From Telopea speciosissima (lineage: Eukaryota > Streptophyta > Magnoliopsida > Proteales > Proteaceae), in contig NC_057916.1 in NCBI RefSeq assembly GCF_018873765.1, forward strand, positions 26,697,501 to 26,761,500: DNA of 64,000 nt, given 5' to 3'. The notes beneath the pieces were generated by a model. The model ran no database searches and was not told where the DNA came from. It saw only the letters and a list, made by a program, of their open reading frames with translations. Below, in pieces: positions 23,546-34,408 of this stretch (its first letter is position 1; the number at the start of each line of letters is the position of its first letter). Both the position numbers and the translations under genes were made by a program.

Positions 23546-24779
23546 AACTTAGAAGAGGGAGAGAGAAACCACCTGTAATTCGTAGAAGGCGTTGTTGACG
23601 ATGACGATGCTAAGGAGAACCTGATTTTTTTATTATTATAAAGTATTTTTCTCCATTGGGGATGGTGGCGGTTGCCAAAGCCTGTTCCCCGGTTAGTTGC
23701 AGGCTTGCAGCAGGTGGGCCCAAGGGTGGGTTACCTGTGGATTGGATTGAATGGTTGGGATGCGTTTCATTTCATCCAACGGCCTAAAAGATGTTAGTGA
23801 ATAAAGGGTAGTTTAATCATTTGGATTCAACTCAGTTAACCATTTTATATTTTTAGCATAAAGGGTAGTTTTGTCATTTTACTTTCCCTCAGTTAACCCT
23901 GTTAAGCTGTTAGCAATATTTTTGGGGTGCATTAGTCAAATTTGTTCTGGGTTTAAGATTTAATTACTTTGCGGGTTTGTCTGTTGCTTGCAGGATTTTA
24001 GGGAAAGAATGAGTTTGCAATAAAATAAGGGAAAGAAAGAACAATGAAAGCCACAAAGTTTAGGGTTCGATTTTCAATAGAAAATCAATAGCAGAACCAA
24101 AAGTCAAAGAATAAATACAACTTGGTCCAGTGGAAGAACAAGGAGCCAGACCTGAAACTTGAGTTGGATTTTCCAATTTAGATAGTCTTTTAACTCCAGA
24201 ATTTGCAACCAGAATCCTTAGGGTAGGAATATATCTTCCAAATTCTAAGAAAGAAGGAGATTGAACCAATTATGTGGGGCTGTTTGTATCATCCAGAAAA
24301 CAGAGTAACAGTATAGTTTAAAGGAACTGAAATAAAAGAAGAAGATAGAACTAGGAGAGAGAGAGGAGGAAGGCAGCGTACATACGGTAAAACTCAACTT
24401 TAAAATCTATTTTCCATTCTAATCTATCTCTCTTGTTCAATGGTTACTATATTTATAAAGAAAAAAGAAAAATTAATTTTCCAAATCAAACATATTGTTT
24501 AGGGTTCGATTTTCAGCAGAGATCAACCCTAGCAGTTTGGACAATCGTTTAGGGTTAGATTTTTAGTTTTAAACCCTAAACCATTTGGGGAAGATGAGGG
24601 CAATTTGGTCATTTTATTTTTTAATTTTTGTCACAAGGGCATTTTGGTAATTACAATCCCTAAAACTAACGTTTAACGTCCCAAATTACGGACTGGACCA
24701 AAATACTACAATTTGTTGAAAATAGAGGGGAGTTTACATTTAAAAAAATTGTAAGGGGCATTTGGACAAATGGGTATTT

Positions 24780-25640
24780 TCAGGGGGGGCATTTGTTTTT
24801 TTAGGGTTTGGAGGAAGATTCTGATCTTCACGTCTATAGTACTCAAGGCCATCTCCTCTAAGATTGTTGATGGTGTGTCTAGTTCTCTCTGGCTTGATAA
24901 CTGGCATCTAATGTGTGTTCCTTTATTAGTTGTGAGTGCTAGATCAGTCTACCCTTCGAGTATTTATAAGCAATCGCTTGTAGCCTCTATCATTTCTCAT
25001 GGAGACTGAGCTCCCTCTTCTTTCTTTGACCCAGTTCTTTCTATCCACTACTTGGAATAACTTGCCTCCCCTCCTCATTGGGTTGAGAACTAGTGCTGAT
25101 GTGGTTGTTTGGCTTCCTTCGTATTCTGGCATCTTCAGTTCCTTGTGGGCCTTTTATCTCCTTAGCTCAAGATTGTGTGGTTTAAAGGCCACACCCTGTC
25201 ACAGTTTCTCTATTTGGAGAGCTCTTTTAACTGTCTTCTAATGCAGGCTTTTCTTCTACACCGACAGATCTTGGTCTCCCCATCATATTTCTTACATTGA
25301 AATGGTGTGGAAGATGTTGATCACCTCTTCTTCTCTTGCGCTTTTGTCTCTATGATTTGGAAAAGGGTTTTAAGCAAATGTTGATTATGTAATAGAAGAA
25401 TTATCTCTTTGCAGAGAGAATGGACTTGGGTGGATATGAATTATGTTAGGAAATCTATCTATGATAATCATAAAAAATCTTACCTTTCGTGTTACTACCA
25501 ACCATATTTAGATAGAACACAATCTTTGTAGATGGACCTCCAAGTCCAGTTCTTTTGACATGATTTAGAATTCTATTTATCTTGATGTTAACTCTAAGCT
25601 CTCCCTTATTTCCCTCCGATCAGTTTCTGATTCCCTGTAA
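24780..25640 (+). mobile_element. Degraded LINE fragment (zinc-binding region of reverse transcriptase)
   Basis: Translation gives VWRKIL, then SSSLWLDNWH, the layout found at the end of plant LINE reverse transcriptases. Pieces of the zf-RVT region follow, including a degraded ETVDHLFF-like part near 25310. Many stops and frame changes. Same strand as the LINE piece at 21290-22080, so both could be parts of one element split by 22.5-24.7 kb sequence. Confidence 0.5.
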
Positions 25641-26756
25641 GGAATTCTTTATTCACCAAAAACCGAAAAAAAACCACCCCAGTTACTTCTTACTTTTAGG
25701 CGCTGGATCTTCTTCAGTAAAGCTTCCAATCTTTTCAAATAAGCCCCTATCATTTTTGGGTTTTGACGACTGAATCATAAATCGACGCCAATTGTACCAT
25801 TCCTTCTTCAAATTTTCACAACTTTGATCATTCCCTTTTTTTTTTTTGGTAACCTTTTCATTCCCAATCCCCTTGATTCATGATATGTTTCGTAACAATT
25901 TTTACTCTAGACTTGGTCTCTGTTTTGTTTCCTACATTAAATAAATAATATTTTTTTAATTAATATTTTAAATGAATAAACCCACATGTTTTTTTGTCAT
26001 ATCCAGCCAAACATAAAAATAAAAAAATGATTAATAGTTAATGATACGTTTAAAAACAAAACATAATCAGATAGTTTTTTATTAAAATTTTAATTTCACC
26101 TAAAAAATATTCTCATTTTCTTTCTCATTTGATTTATACAATTTTTTGGAATTTTTTTTCTAATTTATTATTAGTTTTTCTATAATACAGACCGATCCTT
26201 GATACTATCTCAATGCAACCCAATACAAACCAATCCGGATCAGTGTCGAATCGGTATCAGCCCAAACCGGGGCCAGAGGCTTTTATTTCATCTATGGTTC
26301 AGTAATAAGCTCCAACCAAAAATAAAATAAAAAATTAATAAATAAATTCTCTAAGTAATAAACGGAAATTGATAATAGGATCCTATAAATCAAGTAGGTG
26401 GTGGAGTTGGAAATGGATCAAACCAACTCCAATCTATTTCGACTGGAATCGGCGATCCAAGGCTTTGTAGGGACATGTACACCGTAGCCACATCCAAGCT
26501 TTGCTCTCTACAATTAAGCAACAAGAAATAATTGCTGCAAAAGGGAATTCTTCCTTATTTTGGTTTATTAACAAACAAAACTGGGCTTTGCAACCTCTCC
26601 TGTGAAATAGGGACGATATACAAAGGTTGGGTAAAACTAACTTACAGAATGAACTGGCTTTAGAGGAGGAATTAAGCTTTACATGAGATCTGAGGTGAAA
26701 ATGAGGCAAAATCAGAGTCTTTGTAAGAAGGCTTTCTGATCTTCCACTGCCGGTGT
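25640..26756. other. AT-rich spacer with no recognised gene
   Basis: Sequence is AT-rich (for example 25930-26170), with a short CAATCCGGATCAGTG-type dispersed repeat near 26200-26280. No supported coding region was found. Confidence 0.45.
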
Positions 26757-26764
26757 GTCTAAAC

Positions 26765-27321
26765 TAGGGTTGCAACAGAGTCAGGTTGGCCAGGGCTTTA
26801 TAGAATCCTAATCCAACCCTAAGTCCCCTTAGTTGGGCCCAGGCTCGACCCGACCCTAACTCAAGGCCAGAAAAATCAAACCCTGACCCACCCTCAGGGT
26901 TGGGCCCGGCTGACCCTAATTTGCCTTGATCATGGGGAGGGGGAAGGAAATGCATGGGTTGTAATGGACCGAGGAGAAAAATTATCAATTTTACATAAAA
27001 TAACATTATAATGAAATGTATTATATCACTTTATTGTCTTCATATTTAATATATTATATAATAAAATGTGGGTGATGTTTACCATTTATAATATACATAT
27101 TATATCAATATATATTTTATAGTACAACTTAACATAGGGTCAACCCGGGCTGGGCCAGGATTAGCCCGAGGCCTCAACCTTGGCCTGACCCGACCTTGAC
27201 TCAGGGCCAAAAATTTCCAACCCTGACCCACCCTCAGGGCCAAATATCTCAGCCCAGACGCTGTTCAGGCTTGGGGCGAACCAGGGTGGATTAGGGCCTA
27301 CAGGGCCAAACTTGCACCCCA
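26765..27321. mobile_element. hAT-like MITE inserted into the 3' end of the ClpB3 relic
   Basis: The element is 557 bp. The left end starts TAGGGTTGCAA and the complement of the right end starts TGGGGTGCAAGTT, an imperfect terminal inverted repeat. Flanks GTCTAAAC (26757-26764) and CTCTGAAC (27322-27329) match at 6 of 8 positions, consistent with an old 8-bp hAT duplication. The arms are rich in GGGTCGGG/CCCGACCC-type sequence and the middle is AT-rich. The right arm supplies the last codons and the stop of the ClpB3 reading frame. Confidence 0.6.
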
Positions 27322-27824
27322 CTCTGAACCAGGATCTACTTTCCTGAAGACTAGTTTTTGCTGGGGGAGCTGGCCATTTGCGAAAGCTGTTACCTCTGTG
27401 TCTATTAAAATCTTGTCTTCATCCTTAAACTCTCTTCTCAAAATACCCTGAGCAAGTTCATTTACAACATACTGTTGGATCACCCTCTTGACTGGCCTGG
27501 CGCCATAATTCGGGTCATATCCAAGACTCCCTAGGAGCTGAGCTGCTGCATCAGTTACTTGAATTTTTATCTTCCGGTCATTGAGTCTTTTCTGTACACG
27601 CTCCAACTATAGTAAAGAAGCACGAATGAGGTAAGATTAAAGCATATCCACAAAGAAGTTTAGAATAATTTTCAAAAAAAAAAAAAGATGAGACTTTCAT
27701 AAACTAAACTCAAGAAATAATCTTTCTATACACATGCAAACTGCACAATTGAAATCCGATATATGGCTCGAGCAAAACTCAAAAGACGGGATTAGTTCTA
27801 CTTCAGTGGAAGGATGTTCTCATG

Positions 27825-28132
27825 TGTTATGACCAAGATAGAAGATCCGAGGCAGGTCGGACCAATGATATGTCAATGGTTAGAGACAGAGGCAGAAGAT
27901 GAGAGAAGAAGAAGAAGAAGACGGAGAGATAGAAAGAAATCAGAATGACAGAGACAAAGAGAGAAGTAGAGTTAATTCTTCATTCCCTTTCACAATCTCT
28001 TGCTTTACATTATATAGCCAAATTCTACCAAATTACCCATCTACCCCTAATAGACTAACACAACACAAATTACCCATCTACTCCTAATAGACTAAACCCA
28101 ACACAATGACCCAACTACCTATGATCGTATCA
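27825..28132 (-). repeat. LTR (3' in element orientation)
   Basis: Starts TGTTATGACC and ends ATCGTATCA on the plus strand. It contains GAAGAAGAAG-rich sequence and a TTACATTATATAGCC segment. Near identical to 30478-30790. Confidence 0.9.
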
Positions 28133-28239
28133 TTGCCTTCCCCTTCAGAACCTTGTCCTCAAGGTTCAAACAATATCACAAACAGGTGATGATCGATGCC
28201 AGACGTTGCTTATTTTGTGTGACTATTTATTGCTTAAAC

Positions 28240-29387
28240 CTGTGAAAGCATGTAGCTTCTTTGCAATCCGTTCCCCAACTTCAATGTTGGTATGAACTCG
28301 ACAACCTCCCAAGAGTGCACCCCATACAGCTCCATCGCTCGTTGCGCATAAAGCAACGGAATGCTGGCGATAGGGTCGTAGCTGCACAAAAATCCATCCT
28401 TCTGATGTAGCAAACAGCACGCAATCCAGCCCATATACCAAACCAATTGCAAAGTAAATATCTAGTATCATACTGTCCGATCAGCACTCATTGAATTTTG
28501 GTAACATGTGTTGAATTGTGAGCTCCATTACTTCAAACCCAATAATCAACTCCCACAGAAGGGGCTGATTGCGGATCAGTATGGCCTTACCCCACCATCC
28601 AAGAATATGAGCTAACCGTGAAGTCAAATGCCTGCAACGAGTGGAGTGCAGCATTGTAATGCTCACAATGCTATTCATCTGCCCATCACAAGATACCCCA
28701 CAGTCATCATTACTCAGATGCTCATCACATTGTACGCCACAATCCTCATCAACATAAGCCAACATTTCTAAGAGAAATTGGAAATGCCAAGGTGAGGGAG
28801 CTTCAGCCACGTTCAGACCTGCTTTTAAAGACGGCGTGAATGCATGAGGGATTAAAAAATTGCCAAGGTGCAAGAGCTTCAACCATGGTCGCATTATTGG
28901 GTGCAACACCATCATCTTCTATGTGTGCAAACATCTGAAGAGCTTCAACAGGCCTCTCATCATCGACTAAGCCATCACTAATCGAAATCCAAGAGACCAC
29001 ATTCCGGTCAGACATTTTCTCAAATACCCGCATCGCAAAACCAGATTCCCCATAAGAGGAGTACATATGGATGAGAGAGTTTGACCAGAGGCCCTGCTGG
29101 TTTCGGAGAGAACAATGATCTTCGAATTCAGACGGGTCAAATGAAATTTCTGGTTGTTGCAATGAGAAACCAGAAAATGGATAACTGTCGGACTTATCGG
29201 ACAAAAAATCTGGTTGTTGCTGGGGAGAAGACGATGATAGGCGAAGGCCTTGCTCCAAAATCCGTTCCAACACAAACACGAGCAAGTCTTTGCGATCATC
29301 TCTAGCATAGAGCTTGATCATTACATTGTAAGTAATGACATTGGGCTTGACGCAGAACTCAGGCATTCGTTGAATATTTGTTGCCAT
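28240..29387 (-). pseudogene. Captured PPR (PLS-class) gene fragments inside the LTR element
   Basis: At 29348-29290 the sequence reads KPNVITYNVMIKLYARD, a PPR motif. At 29090-28867 it reads NSLIHMYSSYG, FAMRVFEKMSDRNVVSW and [20 protein letters not shown], consecutive P/L/S-type repeats. After a broken stretch, 28324-28250 reads WGALLGGCRVHTNIEVGERI, the E-motif typical of organelle RNA-editing PPR proteins. The pieces are in order on the element's coding strand but in different frames and with stops, so they are not one functional protein. Parent PPR proteins bind organelle RNA. Confidence 0.75.
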
Positions 29388-30442
29388 GGTTGAACTGTGA
29401 ATACAACTAACAGGGGCATATAATGCATTCGAAGAAATGGGAATAAAGAGAAATTGGAATCCATGGCGTCCATACAGTCCGGACCTTCGCTGGTCCAACA
29501 GCTGAGATGCCGACAGCTAGATGCGTGCAGAGATGGTGGTGGCTCCGGTGGAGGTCGAAAGATCCAGTCCCCAGCTATCCCTATCCATGTCGTAACGACG
29601 AACGCATCCGCCTGCGCATCAACGACAGCGTTGCCAAACACAATCAGAGGTTGCACAGTGCTTAGGTTCAAGATCGTTGTTAGACCGGCAAGGCCATGAA
29701 CGCAACTAGAACCTGAGACGGTGAGGAGCAAAACAGCAACGGGACCAGGGGAGGAAGTTAGATGAACGGATTGGGTGGATTGAAGCTGGTTTTCCATCGC
29801 CGTGGAACGAAGAGCCAGAGCTGCGCCGATGGTGATTTCCCGATCAGCCTTGGGCATGCCGGAAGATACAACAACAGGAACGTGCTCAGTTCCACTTGGA
29901 TTTTGATCGGCGAAGGAAGGGACGAGCTCTGCTGCCACCACCATCGTTGAAGCAACCAGATTCTGCTCCATGGCTGCATCGTTGAAGGCCTGGTCTCCTT
30001 GAGTGACGACGACATCAATCCCAGATTCCTGCTGATCTCGAATCCGGTCCGGCAGGGCAGGGATCGAAGAAGAAAGCGACGCTGGCTCTTCAAATGGTCT
30101 CTGATCCAAAGCAGGAATTAGCTCTGATGCAACCGGATTCTGGCCCATGATGGTAGGAATCAAAGCCCCATCAACTTCAGTCAACATAGCACCAGAATCA
30201 ACTTCTTGTGCCAGAGATTCAAGATCTGCCATGGCGTTGGAATTTTCTTCGTCGATTAATTCATGTACCAGATGTTGAAGTTCCTTTGATTGCTCATTGA
30301 TTGCCACAGAACTAAGCCGCAGATCTGATATATTGTTTAGCATCTTGAAGCAGTTCTTCTTGCAATCAAGCAATAAGGCACGAATGTCCTTCAATTCTTG
30401 AGCAAGGTTGAACGATGGGATGAGGCAGAGTTCGTCGGCCAT
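29321..30442 (-). CDS. 373-residue ORF of the PPR-carrying LTR element, function unknown
   Basis: The ATG lies 17 bases after the primer-site motif and opens MADELCLIPSFNLAQELKD. The first 90 residues are helical-looking and charged, perhaps a coiled coil. The rest is low-complexity, rich in alanine, valine, serine and proline, and reads partly like antisense or captured sequence. It has no zinc knuckle, protease or polymerase motif. Gag-like function is possible but unsupported. The frame stays open for 1.1 kb, which suggests youth or constraint. Confidence 0.5.
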   Translation of the reverse strand: MADELCLIPSFNLAQELKDIRALLLDCKKNCFKMLNNISDLRLSSVAINEQSKELQHLVHELIDEENSNAMADLESLAQEVDSGAMLTEVDGALIPTIMGQNPVASELIPALDQRPFEEPASLSSSIPALPDRIRDQQESGIDVVVTQGDQAFNDAAMEQNLVASTMVVAAELVPSFADQNPSGTEHVPVVVSSGMPKADREITIGAALALRSTAMENQLQSTQSVHLTSSPGPVAVLLLTVSGSSCVHGLAGLTTILNLSTVQPLIVFGNAVVDAQADAFVVTTWIGIAGDWIFRPPPEPPPSLHASSCRHLSCWTSEGPDCMDAMDSNFSLFPFLRMHYMPLLVVFTVQPWQQIFNECLSSASSPMSLLTM

Positions 30443-30477
30443 GGTTGGTTGCCAATTTCTCTCAATGAAAGCACCAA

Positions 30478-30790
30478 TGTTATGACCGAGATAGAAGATC
30501 CGAGGCAGGTCGGACCAATGATATGTCAATGGTTAGAGACAGAGGAAGAAGACGAGAGAAGAAGAAGAAGAAGAAGACGGAGAGAGATAGAGAGAAATCA
30601 GAATGACAGAGACAAAGAGAGAAGCAGAGTTAATTCTTCATTGCCTTTCACAATCTCTTGCTTTACATTATATAGCCAAATTCTACCAAATTACCCATCT
30701 ACCCCTAATACACTAACACAACACAAATTACCCATCTACTCCTAATAGACTAAACCCAACACAATGACCCAACTACCTATGATCGTATCA
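30478..30790 (-). repeat. LTR (5' in element orientation)
   Basis: Partner of 27825-28132, differing by a few substitutions and the length of the GAA run. High similarity suggests recent insertion. Confidence 0.9.
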
Positions 30791-33388
30791 TCATGCCAAA
30801 CACTTCGCATGCTAAAAACACTTACTCTTAAATAAGCCATCAAAGCAATAAAGAACAATGCCAGGATAAGGTAAATATTATAAAAACTAAAATAAAAAAA
30901 GAAATAAAAGAGAAAAAGTTTCTTAAACTAAATAAAGGGGGTGAATGAAACAGAATATCTATAAACAAATTAAGAACAGAAACCAATCAAAATACCAAAA
31001 AGGTCTATAAAGGGTACTGTAATACCAATTGATACTATATATATATATATATATTTTAATAATGGTTTTAGCAATGCATACCTACAGAATCTTTGCTTAA
31101 ATCTGCTTGATTAATAATTAAACATAATTATAAAGCAGAGATATCTCCAAAGGATGGAACCATATATTCTTCAACAAAACAAGTCACACAAAGAGATCGA
31201 ACATGTGCATGGTGTGTCGTACCTGTAGTCTCACTATACTGTTTATCTGCTTGCGGTCCAGACGCCGGAAAACTATATACTCATAAACCCTGTTCATGAA
31301 CTCGGGACGAAAGATTGATCGAGCAGCTTCCATCACCTTCTTTTTTATGGTTTCATAAGTTGCATCCTCTGATGAGGTCTCGACATCGGTGTTGAGAATG
31401 TGTTGTGATCCCACATTTGAAGTCATAATTATTACAGTATTTGTGAAACTCACAGTGCAGCCCAGTGAGTCAGTCAACCTCCCATCATCCAGAATCTGAA
31501 GGAACACGTTAAACACATCAGAATGAGCCTTTTCAATTTCATCAAACAAAATAACAGCATACGGCCCCTACGAACTGTCTCTGTGAGCTGTCCGCCTTCT
31601 TCATACCCAACGTAACCAGGTGGGGCCCCAATTAATCTTGAGACAGCATATTTCTCCATGTACTCACTCATGTCGATCCGCACTAGGGCTTGTTCAGTGT
31701 TGAACATGTATGAAGCAAGGGCCTTTGCCAGTTCAGTCTTGCCAATACCAGTGGGACCCATGAACATGAAACTAGCAATGGGACGCTGAGGATCTGAGAG
31801 ACCAACTCGAGACCGTTGGATAGCTACTGCTACTGCCTTCACTGCTTCGTCTTGACCAACAACACTTTTATGCAGCTCTTCTTCCAAATGTAGAAGCTTC
31901 ACTCTCTCAGATTGTTTCAGCTTTGAGACAGGAATACCAGTCCATTTGCTAACTATTTCGGCAATGTCATCCCCTGTAACTTCATCCCTTAGCATGGACT
32001 TCCCAGATCTCCTATATTCATCCAACTCTTTCTCTGCTTCTTCGAGTTGACGCTGCAAACTGTTGAGGCTTCCGTACTTTAGTTCAGCTGCACGATTAAG
32101 ATCATACTCCCTCTCAGCCTGCTGAATCTCAAGACTTACCCTGTCAATCTGCACTAAAAAAAGAAAAAACAATTAAGACAGACCAATTAAATTCATAATA
32201 ATCATGCATCGTGGCAACATAAACATTGTATGAGAGAAAAAAAAATTGGGAGTGTCAAGAATTTAGCATTTGGGTGAACTATTTGGTTCATTTGTTCAGC
32301 TAGAAAGCAGGCCCTAAATTCTGAAATTTGTGGTTTTACTTCTGCAAAACACAATAGAGACATGTCAGGATTGGGAAGCATTTCAGAGGAGTTTGAAATC
32401 CCACATATCTTGAAAATCCAAGTTGAGTCAGTTCCATTTTTTTTCTCAAATTTCCAACTTCATGGTTAGTTTTTTCAAGGTTCTTTTATCAGTTCCCACA
32501 AGAATAAGATAAATTTTCTCACTTTCCTTAAGGAAAAGAAGAGTTTTAAATACCTCTTTCTTAATTGATTGAATCCGCATCATGACAGATTTCTCACGCT
32601 CCCATTGCTCTGTTAACTCCGCTTGCTTTTTCTTTAGGAGAGAGAGCTCAGCTTCAAGGCGATTCAATCGATCCTTTGAGGCTTTATCTGTATCATTCAT
32701 GAGGGAAAACCGCTCCATTTCCAGCTTCAATACAGAACGATTGATCTCATCAAGGGCAGTTGGTTTTGATGTGATTTCTATTTTAAGTTTCGCAGCTGCC
32801 TCATCAACCAGATCAATGGCTGAAAGTGAAATGGATATATTAACATGTATGCTGTATAAAAACTAATACTTGTTCGAAAAACCAGCCCTTACAGGAAGAC
32901 TGGTATGATGGCTTCTGTTACCATCAGAATTCGACATCAAATATGTAACTCAGAAGTCTTTAAAAAACTGAAATGCTTATGCATACAAGTTCGATAATGA
33001 TCACTGTAACTGTGACCTCAAAAGCAATGGAACTTGGCCCTTGGATGATCACAAGCAAGTAATAGGACATTTATAAAAGAAACTCCTTCCCCACCAGGGG
33101 GTCTAATGCCCTGGTCATACAAACGTTCTATCTACCTAGGTCAAAAGAAAAAAAGGGTTAGGGGAAGCGAAGCTGATTTTTAATGTACATCCGTTGGATC
33201 CTCAGGTTTCAAAGGAATTGCACGTATAGGGATTCAAAAAGGAATTGATCTGATCCTGGTCATAATCTATATTGGATTGGATTCCTCAATTTGTTAATGG
33301 AGGGTCAAGCTCCAGGAATCAAAGAATTAAAGATCAATGTAAAAAAGGGCATCATAACAATAAAACGTATTTAAGCAATACTTTTACT

Positions 33389-33661
33389 GTTACAACCGCT
33401 TATCTCAAAAGCTCGAGCTGTTAAGGGCAACAACAATGTATCAACACCCCCCTCACGTGCAGGCTTGTACACACACAGCCCTGCACGTGACATGCACTCA
33501 TGCAGAAGCACCATCATGTGGCACCAAGGGGAGAATATGTTGAAGAACACTGTTGCACTTCCCGGGATTGAACACTCGACCTCCCTACTATCATACCTGT
33601 TACAATGGCTTATCACAAAAGCTCGAGTCGTTAAGTAAGGGCAACAACAATGTAATCAACA
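33389..33661 (-). mobile_element. TRIM (miniature LTR retrotransposon), older copy
   Basis: About 65-bp terminal direct repeats (left starting GTTACAACCGC, right GTTACAATGGC, both ending ATCAACA) flank about 140 bp. TTACT lies on both sides (33384-33388, 33662-33666). On the minus strand the first repeat is followed by GGTATGATAG, a worn primer site, and the second is preceded by a GAGGGGGG purine tract. Same family as 59249-59539. Located in a ClpB3 intron. Confidence 0.7.
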
Positions 33662-34214
33662 TTACTGCCATAGTCTATCAGTTTGGTCCCTTTCTACAAC
33701 TTCCATCCTCTATCTGAAGTTACATACTTTCCTATTATTGCTTTCAAATGTCATTTACATTACACAATTATTTCGTATGCTATATTGAGCAACAAATAAA
33801 TGTATTTTAGAAAAAAATTTGGAAAAATCAGAGGATAAATTTTTCCAGAGGAAATGTGCTGTCGTTATAGTTTGATTACCTTTGTCAGGTAAAAAGCGTC
33901 CAGTAATGTAATGATCAGAAAGAATTGCAGCCTCAACAAGTGCACTGTCATAAATTCTGGCTCCATGATACAGTTCATATCTTTGTCGCAGCCCACGTAG
34001 TATAGAGATTGTATCTTCCACCGAAGGTTGATCAACATAAACCTGCAGGAACCGACGCTCCAAGGCTGGATCCTTCTCAATATATTTACGATATTCATCC
34101 AGTGTTGTTGCACCAATACACCGCAACTCCCCACGACCGAGCATAGGCTTCAACAAGTTACCTGCATCCATTGCACCCTTTGTGGCACCTGGAAGAGAAA
34201 TGTGGAGCATGTTA

Positions 34215-34408
34215 ATTCCTCCATGAATTATTACCACCATGCCTGTGTCCAACTATTCAATGTCAGCTATTAATTGCATTCTGATTCTTCACAGAAAGTT
34301 CATAGTCAATTCCTCCATAATTTATTACCACCATACCCATGTCCAACTATTCATTGTCAGCTATTAAGTGCATTCTGATTCTCCACGGAAAATTCAGTGT
34401 CAATTGAG
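34215..34408. repeat. Tandem duplication of about 98 bp in a ClpB3 intron
   Basis: Two consecutive copies share TCCAACTATTC, TGTCAGCTATTAA and GCATTCTGATTCT with a few differences. Confidence 0.75.

Larger units (their letters stand above)
22495..23960. mobile_element. Possible Mutator-like (Pack-MULE-type) element with GC-rich internal sequence
   Basis: The left edge (about 22495-22620: AACGGTTAATTAGTGACGTC, then ACAATTTTACCCTTG) and the right edge (about 23800-23960, read on the other strand: GGTTAACTGAGG, then ACAAAACTACCCTT) are similar in inverted orientation. Between them the base composition jumps to GC-rich, with a CCG repeat, GAG and GA repeats, and short open frames. AT-rich sequence lies outside. 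Exact ends and a 9-bp target duplication could not be fixed by eye. Confidence 0.3.
27825..30790 (-). mobile_element. Non-autonomous LTR retrotransposon carrying PPR gene fragments
   Basis: LTRs of 308 bp (27825-28132) and 313 bp (30478-30790) are near identical, both TG...CA. The target duplication TCATG is perfect (27820-27824 and 30791-30795). On the minus strand the 5' LTR is followed directly by TTGGTGCTTTCATTGAGAG (30477-30459), a plausible primer-binding site. A purine tract (GAAGGGGAAGGCAA) precedes the 3' LTR. The 2.3-kb interior has no polymerase genes. It holds a 373-residue ORF and then fragments of a pentatricopeptide-repeat gene. It sits in the last intron of the ClpB3 relic, same strand. 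Confidence 0.88.
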
